Assembly: GCA_035762175.1 (NCBI GenBank)
Contig: DASTPP010000093.1
Location: forward strand, 1-46,030
Reading direction: 5' to 3'
DNA length: 46,030 bases
Source: DASTPP01 sp035762175
GTDB taxonomy: Bacteria; Myxococcota_A; Polyangia; Polyangiales; Polyangiaceae
Part shown: in pieces, positions 12,880 to 22,155 of the stretch
Layout: the number at the start of each line of letters is the position of its first letter
How positions within the stretch are numbered: position 1 is the first letter of the stretch
The notes under the pieces: generated by a model
What the model was told of the DNA's origin: nothing
Database searches by the model: none
Seen by the model: only the letters and a program-made list of their open reading frames with translations
Made by a program: the position numbers and the translations under genes

Positions 12880-14873
12880 GCCCGCCGGTCGACCTTCACG
12901 ACTTCCTCGCCGGCTTCCTCGCGGAGGCCGACGAGCACCTGCGGTCGGCGCGCGCGAACCTCCTGGCGCTCGAGGGGGCGGCCGAGCGCGGCGAGGCGAG
13001 CCCGCGGCCGACGCGCGAGCTCTTCCGGTCGCTGCATACCATCAAGGGGCTCGCGGCGATGGTGGGCGTCGAGCCCGTCGTCGACATCGCGCACGGGCTC
13101 GAGGCGGTGCTGCGCGCGGCCGACCGGGCGGGGGGCCGCGTGGGGGCCGAGGCGATCGGGCCGCTGGTCGAGGGGGTGCGCGCGATCGAGCGGCGGGTGC
13201 AGGCGCTCGGCGCGGGCGAGGCGGTGACGCCGGCGCCCGCGCGCCTGTTCGAGGCGCTCGCGCGGCTCGAGCCGGCGGCGCCCGCGGAGGGCGGGGGCGC
13301 GCCCGCGCTGCCGGAGGAGCTCGCGGCGCGGCTGAGCGCGGGCGAGCGCGAGCAGCTGCTCGCGGGGGTGTCGGGGGGGCGGCGGGCGCTGCGGGTGCAC
13401 TTCACGCCCTCGCCCGCCCGCGCGGCCGAGGGCGTGACGATCACCTCGGTGCGCGAGCGCGCCTCGGCCCTCGGCGAGCTGGTGAAGGTCTACCCGGTGT
13501 CGGTGCCGAAGGGCGAGGCGGCGCCGGGAGGGCTCAAGTTCGCGCTCGTGCTGCTCACCGACGCCCCGGACGACGAGGTGGCGCGGGCGGCGAGCGCCGA
13601 CGGGCCGCCCGAGCTCCTGCTGGCGGGCGGGCGCCCGGCGCCGGGGCCTGCCCTCGAGGGCGAAGACGACGAGTCGCCCGTGGCGGGGGCGGGGCGCTCG
13701 GTCGTGCGCGTCGACGTGCGGCGGCTCGACGAGGCGATGGAGAAGCTCTCGGCCCTGATCGTGTCGCGCTTCCGGATGGGGCGCGCGGTGGCGGCGCTCG
13801 AGGCGCGGGGCGCGGACGTGCGCGAGCTCAAGCACCTCGCCGAAGAGGACCGGCGGCAGCTGCGCGACCTGCGCGCGTCGATCCTGCGGCTGCGCATGGT
13901 CTCGGTGGCCGAGCTGCTCGAGCCGGTGGGCCTCCTGGTGCGGGGGCTCGGGCGGGCGACGGGCAAGGCGGTGCGCCTCGAGCTCGAGGGCGGGCGCGCC
14001 GAGCTCGACAAGGCGGTGGCCGAGCGGGTCTGGCCGGCGCTCGTGCATCTGGTGCGCAACGCGGTCGACCACGGGCTCGAAGCCCCGGACGAGCGGCGGC
14101 GGGCGGGCAAGCCGGCCGAAGGGGTGGTGCGCGTCGGGTGCGAGGGGCGCTCGAACGGGCGGCTCGAGATCAGCGTCGAAGACGACGGGCGCGGCGTCGA
14201 CCGGGCGGCGGTGGCGGCGCGGGCGGGCGCGCCGGTGCCCGAGGGCGACGCGGCGCTGCTCGACCTGCTGGCCCGGCCCGGGCTCTCGACGCGCGAGCGG
14301 GCGACGCACACGAGCGGCCGGGGGCTCGGCATGGACATCGTCAAGCGCGTCGTCGAGGCCGAGCTCGGCGGCGAGCTCTTGCTGCACACGGCGCCGGGCC
14401 GCGGCACGCGCTTCACGCTGCGGGTGCCGCAGACGGTGACGCTGGTCGACGCGCTGGGCTTCGCGTGCGCGGGGCAGACCTTCCTGACGCCCGTCTCGGC
14501 GGTCGACGAGATCGTCGAGGTCGAGCCGTCCGAGGCCGCGAGCGCGCCCTCGCCCCGGCCGCGGGCCGGCGCGCCGCGGGTGCTCTTCCGGCGCGGCGAG
14601 GCGCTGCCGCTCGTCGACCTCGGCCGGCTGTTCGGGCTGGGGGGCGCCGGGTCGAGCAAGGCGCTGGTCGTGCGGCGCGCGGGGCGGCCCTACGCGTTCG
14701 GGGTCGGGGGGCTGCTCGGCCAGTACGAGGTCATCGTGCGCCCCCTCGAAGACCCGCTGGTGCGGGTCGCGGGCGTGGCGGGCTCGGCCGACCTGGGCGA
14801 GGGGCGGCCGACGCTGGTGCTCGACCTCGTGGCCCTCTCGGCGACGCTCTCGGGCGGCGGGGCGGCGGCGTGA
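12876..14873 (+). CDS. cheA: chemotaxis histidine kinase CheA
   Basis: 665 residues from ATG 12876 (ATGA overlap with cheY). Domains: Hpt with the phosphorylated His in SLHTIKG (H54); a P2-like domain at about 170-240; dimerisation helices at about 280-350; the GHKL ATPase with N box LVHLVRNAVDHG (about 390-400), G1 EDDGRG and G2 SGRGLGMDIVK (about 480-490); and a CheW-like P5 domain to the end. It autophosphorylates and should pass phosphate to the CheY and CheB of this operon. The shape is canonical; there is no fused receiver. Confidence 0.96.
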   Translation: MSPPVDLHDFLAGFLAEADEHLRSARANLLALEGAAERGEASPRPTRELFRSLHTIKGLAAMVGVEPVVDIAHGLEAVLRAADRAGGRVGAEAIGPLVEGVRAIERRVQALGAGEAVTPAPARLFEALARLEPAAPAEGGGAPALPEELAARLSAGEREQLLAGVSGGRRALRVHFTPSPARAAEGVTITSVRERASALGELVKVYPVSVPKGEAAPGGLKFALVLLTDAPDDEVARAASADGPPELLLAGGRPAPGPALEGEDDESPVAGAGRSVVRVDVRRLDEAMEKLSALIVSRFRMGRAVAALEARGADVRELKHLAEEDRRQLRDLRASILRLRMVSVAELLEPVGLLVRGLGRATGKAVRLELEGGRAELDKAVAERVWPALVHLVRNAVDHGLEAPDERRRAGKPAEGVVRVGCEGRSNGRLEISVEDDGRGVDRAAVAARAGAPVPEGDAALLDLLARPGLSTRERATHTSGRGLGMDIVKRVVEAELGGELLLHTAPGRGTRFTLRVPQTVTLVDALGFACAGQTFLTPVSAVDEIVEVEPSEAASAPSPRPRAGAPRVLFRRGEALPLVDLGRLFGLGGAGSSKALVVRRAGRPYAFGVGGLLGQYEVIVRPLEDPLVRVAGVAGSADLGEGRPTLVLDLVALSATLSGGGAAA

Positions 14874-15325
14874 GCGGGCTCTACGTGCTCTTCCGGGTGG
14901 CCGAGTCGGAGTACGCCCTGCCGGCCGCCGAGGTGCTGCAGCTCGAGTCGTTCGAGGGCGCGACGCGCGTGCCGGGCACGTCGGCCTACGTCGAGGGGCT
15001 GGTGCAGGTGCGCGGGCGGGTGGTGCCGGTGGTCGACCTGCGGGCGCGCTTCGGGCTGCCGCCGGCCGAGCGCACGCTCGAGTCGCGCGTCATCGTGGTC
15101 GAGCGCGAGGGCCGGACGGTGGCGCTCTTGGCCGACAGCGCGCGCGAGATCGTCAAGCTCGACCCGGCCGAGTTCCGGCCGCCGCCCGAGCTGGTGGCCG
15201 AGCAGTCGGAGCGCTTCGTGCGGGCGGTCGCGCGCGCGGGGCGCAGGCTCATCATGCTCATCGACCCCGGGCGGGTCATTGGCGAGGAGGCGCCGCATGG
15301 CGAACGACGGGTTGACGGGCGTTGA
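14870..15325 (+). CDS. cheW: chemotaxis coupling protein CheW
   Basis: 151 residues from GTG 14870, overlapping the cheA stop (GTGA). The single CheW domain shows the N-terminal YVLFRVAESEYALPAAEV, then VRGRVVPVVDLRARFGL and a C-terminal LIMLIDPGRVI. It would link the CheA P5 domain to the receptor encoded next. The last 29 bases overlap the receptor start, so the three genes are translationally coupled. Confidence 0.95.
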   Translation: MSGLYVLFRVAESEYALPAAEVLQLESFEGATRVPGTSAYVEGLVQVRGRVVPVVDLRARFGLPPAERTLESRVIVVEREGRTVALLADSAREIVKLDPAEFRPPPELVAEQSERFVRAVARAGRRLIMLIDPGRVIGEEAPHGERRVDGR

Positions 15326-17828
15326 GGCGGCGCGCGCCGGGGCGGAGGCCGCGGCGCGGGCGCTGCGCGAGACGGCTTCGCGGGCGGGGGCGGCCGAGCG
15401 GCTCGCCGAGCGCGTCGCGGCGGGCGGGCGCGAGCAGCGGGCGGCGGCCGAGCGGGCGCGCGCGGCGGCCGACGCGCTCGCGGCGGGCGGCGAGGAGGCG
15501 GCCGCGGCGCTCGAGGCGCTCGAGCGCGAGCGCGGCGCGGCCGGCGAGGCGCTCCAGGGGGCGAGGCAGGCGGCCGAGGCGGCGGCGGCGGGGCTCTCGT
15601 CGCTCGCGTCCTCGTTCGAGGCGGCGCGCGCGGAGGCCGAGCGGCTCTCGGCCTCGACCGACGACACGCTCGCGACGCTCGAGGAGGCGGCGCGCTCGAT
15701 CCGGGGGGTGGCGGGCAACGCCGAAGACCTGGCCGCCTCGAGCGAGCAGCTGCTCGCGACGATGACGGAGATGAGCGCGAGCGTCGCGGACGTGGCCAAG
15801 CGCGGCGACGCGAACGCGGCGGCGGTGCTCGAGACGGCGGCGACGATCGAGCAGATGGCCAAGGGCGTCGCCCGCCTCTCGGCGGACGCGCAGGCGGTGG
15901 GCGAGCGCGTGGCGCAGGCGGCCGGCGCGGTCGGGTCCTTCGGCGCCGCGCTCGACCGCATCGCGCGCGACGCCGTCGACATGGCGTCGGCCGTCGAGCA
16001 GACCTCGGCGACGACCGAGGAGATGGCCCGCAGCGTGCGCGGCGTGGCCGAGAGCGCGCAGGCGCTCGAGTCGAGCGCGGCGGCGGCCTCGTCGGCCGTC
16101 AACGAGATCGCCGCCTCGGTCGAGCAGGTGGCCGCGACGGCCGAGAAGAACGCGGCCTCGGTCGAGGCCAACACCGCCGGCGTCGAAGAGCTCGCGCGCT
16201 CGTCGCAGGCCGTGGCGCAGAGCGCCGAGCGGCTCGACCAGCTCGCGGCGGGCGGGGCGGCGGCGGCGTCGCAGCTCGAGGCGTCGACGCGCCGCATCGT
16301 CGGCATCGTCGAGGGCGCGCGGCAGACCGGCGACCGGGTCTCGTCGATCGCGCGCGAGGGCGGGGCGACGGTGGGCCGCTCGATCGCGGGCTTCGGCGGG
16401 ATCCGCCAGGCGATGGCGGACGGCGCGGCGGTCATGAAGGAGATGGGCCGGCGGGTCGAGGAGGTCGGCGACTTCGTGCAGACCATCAACCTCATCGCCG
16501 ACCGGACGAACCTGCTCTCGCTCAACGCGAGCATCGAGGCGGCGCGGGTCGGCGAGCACGGCCGCGGCTTCGCCGTCATCGCCGAAGAGATCCGCGCGCT
16601 GGCCGACCGCGCGGCGGTCGCGAGCGCGGACATCGCGAAGGTGGTGCGGGGGCTGCAGTCGACGGCGCGCGAGGCGGCCGGGGCCTCGACCGAGGGGGTC
16701 AAGGCGGCCGACGACGGGGCGAAGCTGGCGGCCGAGGCCGAGCGCGCGCTCGGGTCGATCTTGCAAGGGGTCGACGAGCTCGGGCGGGCGGTGCGCGAGG
16801 TGGAGGCGGCGAACTCGGAGCAGGCGCGCGCGGTGCAGGCGCTCGTCCAGAGCGCGGCCCGGGTGAGCGAGGAGGGGCGCCAGATCGCGCGGGCGGCGGG
16901 CGAGCAGACGCGCGCGACGCAGGCGCTGGCCCAGGGCTCGGTCGAGATGCGGCGCATGGCGCGCCAGACGACGGAGGCGGCGGGCGAGCAGGCGAGGGCG
17001 CTGCGCGAGCTCGTGCGCCTGGGCGGGCAGCTCTCGTCGAACGCGGGCAAGGTCGCGCGCGCGACGCAGGAGCAGGCGACGGGCGCGGGCGAGATCGCCC
17101 GGGCGGCGGCGCAGATGCGCTCGCTGACGGCGCAGACCTCGGCCGCCGTCGCCGAGCAGTCGCGCTCGGTGTCCGGGGTGGCGGCGCAGATGCAGGAGGT
17201 GGCCAGCGCGACGCAGCGCACGCTCGCCGGCCTCGCCGAGCAGGCGAAGGGGGCGGCCGAGGTGGCGCGGGCGATGGACGACGCGCGCAAGCAGACCGTG
17301 CAGACCGCCAAGGCGGTGGCCGAGCAGGCGCGCGCGGCGAAGGAGTCCGAGTCGGCCGCGCGGCAGGTGGCGCGCCTCGCGGCCGAGATCCGGGCGGCGA
17401 CGGCCGAGCAGAGCAAGGCGGTCGCGTCGCTCGCCGGCGGCGCCGACGCGGTGCGCAAGGTGTCGCGGCAGCTCTCGCGCTCGCTGCGCGATCCGGCCGA
17501 GTCGGCCGCGGCGCTCGCGGCGGCCGCGGCGCGCCAGGCGGGCGCGCTCGGCGAGCTGTCGGCCGACGCCGGCCGCTCGCCCGCCGAGGCCCTGCCGCCG
17601 GCGCTCGACGCGCTGCGCGCGGGCTCGCGCGAGGCGGCCGCCCTGCTCGCGCAGGCGTCCGACGCGGCGGCGTCGCTGGGCGAGGGCGCGGCGGAGGTCG
17701 CCTCGCGGCTCTCCGCCCTCCGGCAGGCGAGCGCCGAGCAGGCCGAGGCGGCCGCCGCGGTCGTCGCCGGGCTCGAGGCCGCGGCCAACGGCGAGGGCCG
17801 GCCGCTCCCGCCGCCGGAGCGCGCGTGA
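15297..17828 (+). CDS. soluble methyl-accepting chemotaxis protein
   Basis: 843 residues from ATG 15297, six bases after a strong GAGGAGG site lying inside cheW. The protein is almost entirely Ala/Glu/Arg-rich heptads, a very long coiled coil. The conserved signalling hairpin is at about residues 400-445 (NLLSLNASIEAARVGEHGRG, then FAVIAEEIRALADR). I see no membrane helix, signal peptide or separate ligand domain, so it is cytoplasmic. FrzCD of Myxococcus is a precedent for a soluble receptor. About 400 residues of coiled coil follow the hairpin, longer than usual on that side. Confidence 0.92.
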   Translation: MANDGLTGVEAARAGAEAAARALRETASRAGAAERLAERVAAGGREQRAAAERARAAADALAAGGEEAAAALEALERERGAAGEALQGARQAAEAAAAGLSSLASSFEAARAEAERLSASTDDTLATLEEAARSIRGVAGNAEDLAASSEQLLATMTEMSASVADVAKRGDANAAAVLETAATIEQMAKGVARLSADAQAVGERVAQAAGAVGSFGAALDRIARDAVDMASAVEQTSATTEEMARSVRGVAESAQALESSAAAASSAVNEIAASVEQVAATAEKNAASVEANTAGVEELARSSQAVAQSAERLDQLAAGGAAAASQLEASTRRIVGIVEGARQTGDRVSSIAREGGATVGRSIAGFGGIRQAMADGAAVMKEMGRRVEEVGDFVQTINLIADRTNLLSLNASIEAARVGEHGRGFAVIAEEIRALADRAAVASADIAKVVRGLQSTAREAAGASTEGVKAADDGAKLAAEAERALGSILQGVDELGRAVREVEAANSEQARAVQALVQSAARVSEEGRQIARAAGEQTRATQALAQGSVEMRRMARQTTEAAGEQARALRELVRLGGQLSSNAGKVARATQEQATGAGEIARAAAQMRSLTAQTSAAVAEQSRSVSGVAAQMQEVASATQRTLAGLAEQAKGAAEVARAMDDARKQTVQTAKAVAEQARAAKESESAARQVARLAAEIRAATAEQSKAVASLAGGADAVRKVSRQLSRSLRDPAESAAALAAAAARQAGALGELSADAGRSPAEALPPALDALRAGSREAAALLAQASDAAASLGEGAAEVASRLSALRQASAEQAEAAAAVVAGLEAAANGEGRPLPPPERA

Positions 17829-20203
17829 ACGGCCCGGCCGGCGCGCCCGACGAGGCGCAGCTCGTCGCGGAGGTCGAGCGGCTGCGCGCGGCCGGGGCGG
17901 GCGGGGTCGCCGGGCTCGTCGAGCGCCTCGTCGAGCCGGGCTGGCCGGTGCGCCGCCGCGTCATCGCCGCCCTCGCCGAGCTCGGCGACGACGCGGTCGG
18001 GCCGCTCTGCGAGGCCCTGCGCGCGCGGCGCGACGACGAGACGCGGGTCGCCGCGGCGGTCGACGCGCTCTCGGCCTCGTCGGGCGCGTCGGCCGAGGCC
18101 GCCGTCGTCGCGCTGGCGCGCGAGCCCGACCCGGCCGTCGTGGCCGACGCGGCGCAGATCCTGGGCCGCCGGCGCGCGACCGGGGCCGTGCCCGCGCTCG
18201 TCGCGCTCACCGAGCACGCCGACGACAACGTGGCCGTCGCCGCGATCGAGGCGCTCGGGCGGGTGGGCGGCCGGGCGGCGGTCGACGTGCTCGCGGGCCT
18301 GCTCGCGGGCGGCAACTTCTTCCGCACCTTCCCCGCGATCGACGTGCTCGGCCGCAGCGGCGACCCGCGCGCGGTCGCGCCGCTCGCCTCGCTGCTCGGC
18401 GACCCGCGCTACGCCCCCGAGGCGGCGCGGGCGCTCGGTCGCACGGGCGAGCTCGGCGCGGCGGCGCCGCTCGCCGAGCTGCTCGGGCGCCCCTCCGACG
18501 CGCTCGTGCGCACGGCGGCCGCGGCGCTCGGCGAGCTCTACGAGCGCTTCCGCGAGCGCTACGGCGAGGCCGACGCGCTCGACGCGGCGCTGCGCGCGGC
18601 CGCCCCGGCGGCGGCCGCGCGGCGGGCCGAGGCCTGCCTCGGCGGCGCGGGCACCGAAGAGCAGGTCGCGCTCTGCCGGGTGCTCGGCGTGCTGGGCGGC
18701 GAGGCGCACGTGCCGGCGCTGACGCGGCTGCTCGAGGGGGCGCCGCCCGTCGCCGCCGCCGCCGCCGCGGCCCTGCGCTCGGTCGGCCGCGCGGCCGAGC
18801 GGCAGCTGCTCGACGCGATCGAGGCGGGCGACAGCGCGCGGCGGCGCCTGCTCCTGCCGCTCGTCGGCGCCCGGGCGGCCGCGGCGGGCGCCGCCGTGCG
18901 CTGCCTCGAAGACCCCGACGCGGGCGTGCGCACCGCGGCCTGCGAGCTGCTCGCCCGCATCGGCGACCGGTCGGCGGCGGCGGCGCTCGTGCGCGCGCTC
19001 GGCGACCCGAACCCGCGCGTCGTGTACGCGGCGGCGGCCGCCGTCCAGTCGCTCGGCGGCGAAGAGACCGAGGCGCTCGTGCTCGCCGCCGCCCGCTCGC
19101 CCGAGCCGCGGGTGCGGCTCGCGGCCCTGCGCATCGTCGCCTACTTCGGCTACGAGGCGGCGCTCGGCCCGCTGCTCGGCGCGCTCGGCGGCGACGAGCG
19201 CGAGGCCGAGGCGGCGCTGAACGCGCTCGCCTCGCTCGAGGCGCCGCGCGCGCTCGACGCCCTGCTCGAGGCGGCCTCGTCGCCGGGCGCCCGCCGGCGC
19301 GCGGCGGCCGCGCGCGCGCTCGGCCGCCGCCCCCCCGACCCGCGCGCGCTCGACCTGCTCCGGCGGGCGCTCGGCGACGGCGACGCCTGGGTCCGCTACT
19401 ACGCGTGCCAGGCGCTGGGCCGGCTCGCCGACCGGCCCTCGTCCGAGGCCCTCGCCGCGCGCCTCGCCGACCCGGCGGGCCAGGTGCGGGTCGCCGCGGT
19501 CGAGGCGCTCTCGCGCCTGCCGGGCGAGGGCGCGCGGCGGGCGCTCGGCGAGGCCGCCCGCTCGGGCGACGAGGAGGTGCGGCGCGCGGCGCTGCTCGGG
19601 CTCGGCGCGGCCGCCGGGGCCGAGGCGCTGCCCGTGCTGCTCGAGGCGCTCGCCTCGGCCGACGGCGCGACGCGCCTCATCGCCGTCTCGGCCCTCGCGC
19701 ACGTCGCGGGGCCGGCGGCCGTCGCCGCGCTGCACCGCGAGGCGCTCGGCGGCGACGAGGCGGCCGGGCAGGCCGCGGTCGAGCTGCTCGCCGCGCGGCC
19801 CGAACCGGAGGCGACGCGGGCGCTCGTCGGCCTCCTGCACGCCGCGCTCGCCGCGGGCGCGCCCGGCGGGCCGGCGCCCCCGCGCGCCGAGCGGCTGCTC
19901 GCCGCGCTGTCGCGACCGGCGCCGGGACGCATCGAGGGCCTGCTCGCCGCCCTCGCCCACGCCGACGACGAGTTCGCCCCGCGGCTGACCTCGGCCCTCG
20001 CCCGGATGCGCGACGCCGCCTCCGCCGAGGCCCTGCTCGCGGCGCTCTCGCTCCCGAACGCCGCCGCGCGCAAGGCCGCCGCGACGACGCTCGGCGCCTT
20101 CCGCGCGCCCGGCGCCCGCGAGGCGCTGCGCGACGCGAGCGAGCACGACCCGGACCCGGCGGTGCGCCGCCTCGCCGGCCTCGCCCTGGCGGGCGCGCCA
20201 TGA
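17825..20203 (+). CDS. HEAT-repeat protein in chemosensory operon
   Basis: 792 residues from GTG 17825, overlapping the receptor stop (GTGA). It is built of roughly 24-26 alpha-helical repeats of about 30 residues with the recurring pattern P-L-x-x-L/L-x-D-x-x-x-x-V-R-x-A-A-x-x-A-L-G (for example VRRRVIAALAELGDDAVG, AVRRLAGLALAGA). This matches HEAT-like/PBS-lyase repeats; no catalytic domain is visible. Such solenoids bind proteins. Its place between receptor and cheR suggests a scaffold or input partner for the soluble receptor. HEAT-repeat proteins are known in some myxobacterial chemosensory clusters. Confidence 0.92.
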   Translation: MNGPAGAPDEAQLVAEVERLRAAGAGGVAGLVERLVEPGWPVRRRVIAALAELGDDAVGPLCEALRARRDDETRVAAAVDALSASSGASAEAAVVALAREPDPAVVADAAQILGRRRATGAVPALVALTEHADDNVAVAAIEALGRVGGRAAVDVLAGLLAGGNFFRTFPAIDVLGRSGDPRAVAPLASLLGDPRYAPEAARALGRTGELGAAAPLAELLGRPSDALVRTAAAALGELYERFRERYGEADALDAALRAAAPAAAARRAEACLGGAGTEEQVALCRVLGVLGGEAHVPALTRLLEGAPPVAAAAAAALRSVGRAAERQLLDAIEAGDSARRRLLLPLVGARAAAAGAAVRCLEDPDAGVRTAACELLARIGDRSAAAALVRALGDPNPRVVYAAAAAVQSLGGEETEALVLAAARSPEPRVRLAALRIVAYFGYEAALGPLLGALGGDEREAEAALNALASLEAPRALDALLEAASSPGARRRAAAARALGRRPPDPRALDLLRRALGDGDAWVRYYACQALGRLADRPSSEALAARLADPAGQVRVAAVEALSRLPGEGARRALGEAARSGDEEVRRAALLGLGAAAGAEALPVLLEALASADGATRLIAVSALAHVAGPAAVAALHREALGGDEAAGQAAVELLAARPEPEATRALVGLLHAALAAGAPGGPAPPRAERLLAALSRPAPGRIEGLLAALAHADDEFAPRLTSALARMRDAASAEALLAALSLPNAAARKAAATTLGAFRAPGAREALRDASEHDPDPAVRRLAGLALAGAP

Positions 20204-21030
20204 GCGAGCTGCCCCTCCGCCCGGAGGTGTTCGCCATCCTGAGCGCGCTCATCGAGGAGCGCAGCGGCGTCTACTACGCCCCCGACGACCGCGAGCTGCT
20301 CGCCGACCGGGTCTCGACGCGCGCGCTCGAGGCCGGCTTCGAGTCGCTGCTCGATTACTACTACTTCCTGCGCTACGACGACCCGGGCGGCGCCGAGTTC
20401 GACGCGCTGCTCGACGCGCTCGTCGTCAACGAGACGTACTTCTTCCGCGAGCTCGACCAGCTCGAAACGCTCGTCGACGGCCTCGTCGCCCCGGCCGCCC
20501 GCGCCGGGGCGCGGCCGCGGGTCTGGTCGGCCGCGTGCTCGACCGGCGAAGAGCCCCTCACGATCGCGATGCTCCTGGCCGAGCGCGGCCTGCTCGGCGC
20601 GGTCGACCTCGTCGCGAGCGACGTCAGCCGCCGCGCCCTCGACCGGGCCCGGCGCGGCGAGTTCGGGCCCCGCGCCCTGCGCCAGGGCGCCCCCGAGCCG
20701 CTCGCCCGGCACTGGCTCGACGGCCCGCCCGGCGGCCCCCTGCGCGCGCGCCCCGAGCTCGCCGCCGCCGTCGACTGGCGGCGCGTCAACCTCGCCGACC
20801 CCGCCCAGGTCGCCTCCGTCGGCCCCTGCGACGTCGTCGCCTGCCGCAACGTGCTCATCTACTTCCGCGACGCCACCGTGCGGCGCGTGGTCGACTCGCT
20901 CGCCTCGGTGCTCAAGCCGGGCGGCGCCCTCTTCGTCGGCGTCTCCGAGTCGCTCCTGCGCCTCGGCACCGGCCTGCAATGCGAGGAGCGCCGGGGCACG
21001 TTCTTCTACCGCAAGGCCGCCCCGCCTTGA
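20200..21030 (+). CDS. cheR: CheR-type protein-glutamate methyltransferase
   Basis: 276 residues from ATG 20200 (ATGA overlap). The small N-terminal helical domain (about 1-75) is followed by NETYFFRE, which positions the receptor, then the SAM-binding RVWSAACSTGEEPLTIAML, VASDVSRRALDRAR and the CRNVLIYF motif. It methylates receptor glutamates using S-adenosylmethionine. No TPR or pentapeptide tail is present. Confidence 0.95.
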   Translation: MSELPLRPEVFAILSALIEERSGVYYAPDDRELLADRVSTRALEAGFESLLDYYYFLRYDDPGGAEFDALLDALVVNETYFFRELDQLETLVDGLVAPAARAGARPRVWSAACSTGEEPLTIAMLLAERGLLGAVDLVASDVSRRALDRARRGEFGPRALRQGAPEPLARHWLDGPPGGPLRARPELAAAVDWRRVNLADPAQVASVGPCDVVACRNVLIYFRDATVRRVVDSLASVLKPGGALFVGVSESLLRLGTGLQCEERRGTFFYRKAAPP

Positions 21031-22064
21031 TCCGGGTGCTGGTCGTCGACGACTCGGCCTTCGCCCGCAAGGTCGTCCGCGAGGTGCTCGCCGCGAGCCC
21101 CCTCGTCGAGGTCGTCGGCACCGCGCGCGACGGCCTCGAGGCGCTCGAGAAGATCGCCGAGCTCGGCCCCGACGTCGTCACGCTCGACCTGGTGATGCCC
21201 CACCTCGACGGGGTCGGCGTCCTGCGGGCCCTCGGCGCCGCCCCCGCGCCGCCGCGCGTCGTCGTCGTCAGCGCCTCCGACGCCGAGAGCGACCTCGGCG
21301 TCGCCGCCCTCGAGGCGGGCGCCGTCGACCTCGTGCGGAAGCCGACCGCGCTCGCCACCGGGCGGCTCTACGAGCTCGGCGGCGAGCTGCTCGCCAAGGT
21401 GCAGCTCGCCGCCGCGGCCGCCCCGCGCCGCCACCCCCCGGCCCCCGCGCGCCCCTCCCCCCCCGCCGACGCGCCCGCCCCGCGCGCCGCCCCCCACGGC
21501 ACCCGCCTGCTCGCCATCGGCGCCTCGACCGGGGGCCCGCAGGCGCTCACCCGCCTCTTCGCCGAGCTGCCCGGCGACCTGCCCGCGCCGGTCGCCGCCG
21601 TCGTCCACATGCCCGTCGGCTACACCGAGGCGCTCGCCCGGCGCCTCGACGGCCTGAGCCGCCTCACGGTCGTCGAGGCGCGCGACGGGCTCGAGCTGCG
21701 GCCCGGCCTCGCCGTCATCGCCCAGGCCGGGGCGCACCTGCGCGTGCGCGCGCACGACGGCGGCCTCTTCGCGAGCCTCGGGCTCGAGCCCTCGGACGTC
21801 CCGCACCGGCCTTCGGTCGACGAGCTCTTCGCGAGCGCGGCCGACGCGCTCGGCCACGCGGCGCTCGGGGTCGTGCTGACGGGCATGGGCGAGGACGGCC
21901 TCGCCGGCTCGAGGAGGCTCCGCGAGCGGCACGGCCGGGTGCTCGTCGAGGCCGAATCATCCTGCGTCGTCTACGGCATGCCCCGGCGCGTCGGCGAGGC
22001 GGGGCTCGCGCTCGCCGAGGCCCCCCTCGAGGCGATGACGGCGGCCATTCTGCGCTGGCTGTGA
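21027..22064 (+). CDS. cheB: CheB-type protein-glutamate methylesterase
   Basis: 345 residues from TTG 21027, overlapping the cheR stop (TTGA). The receiver domain has DD at 8-9, phosphoacceptor D54 and K105. A Pro-rich linker (about 132-158) leads to the esterase, with Ser in GASTGGP (S167), His in VVHMP (H194) and Asp in GMGEDG (D290). It removes methyl groups from the receptor when phosphorylated by CheA. It is the last gene of the operon; no CheD, CheC or CheZ is encoded. Confidence 0.95.
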   Translation: MIRVLVVDDSAFARKVVREVLAASPLVEVVGTARDGLEALEKIAELGPDVVTLDLVMPHLDGVGVLRALGAAPAPPRVVVVSASDAESDLGVAALEAGAVDLVRKPTALATGRLYELGGELLAKVQLAAAAAPRRHPPAPARPSPPADAPAPRAAPHGTRLLAIGASTGGPQALTRLFAELPGDLPAPVAAVVHMPVGYTEALARRLDGLSRLTVVEARDGLELRPGLAVIAQAGAHLRVRAHDGGLFASLGLEPSDVPHRPSVDELFASAADALGHAALGVVLTGMGEDGLAGSRRLRERHGRVLVEAESSCVVYGMPRRVGEAGLALAEAPLEAMTAAILRWL

Positions 22065-22155
22065 GCCCGAACGGCCCGCCCGCCTGAGCGCCCCCCGCCC
22101 GGGCGCGCCCGGCGGCCCCGCGCCCGCCCCCGGCCGGGTTAAGGTGCGCGCGCCC

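Noticed and set aside
14690..20146. 1818-residue open frame on the minus strand
   Set aside because: It lies antisense to cheA, cheW, the receptor gene and the HEAT gene. Composition is Arg/Ala/Ser-rich without domains; long antisense frames are expected at this GC.
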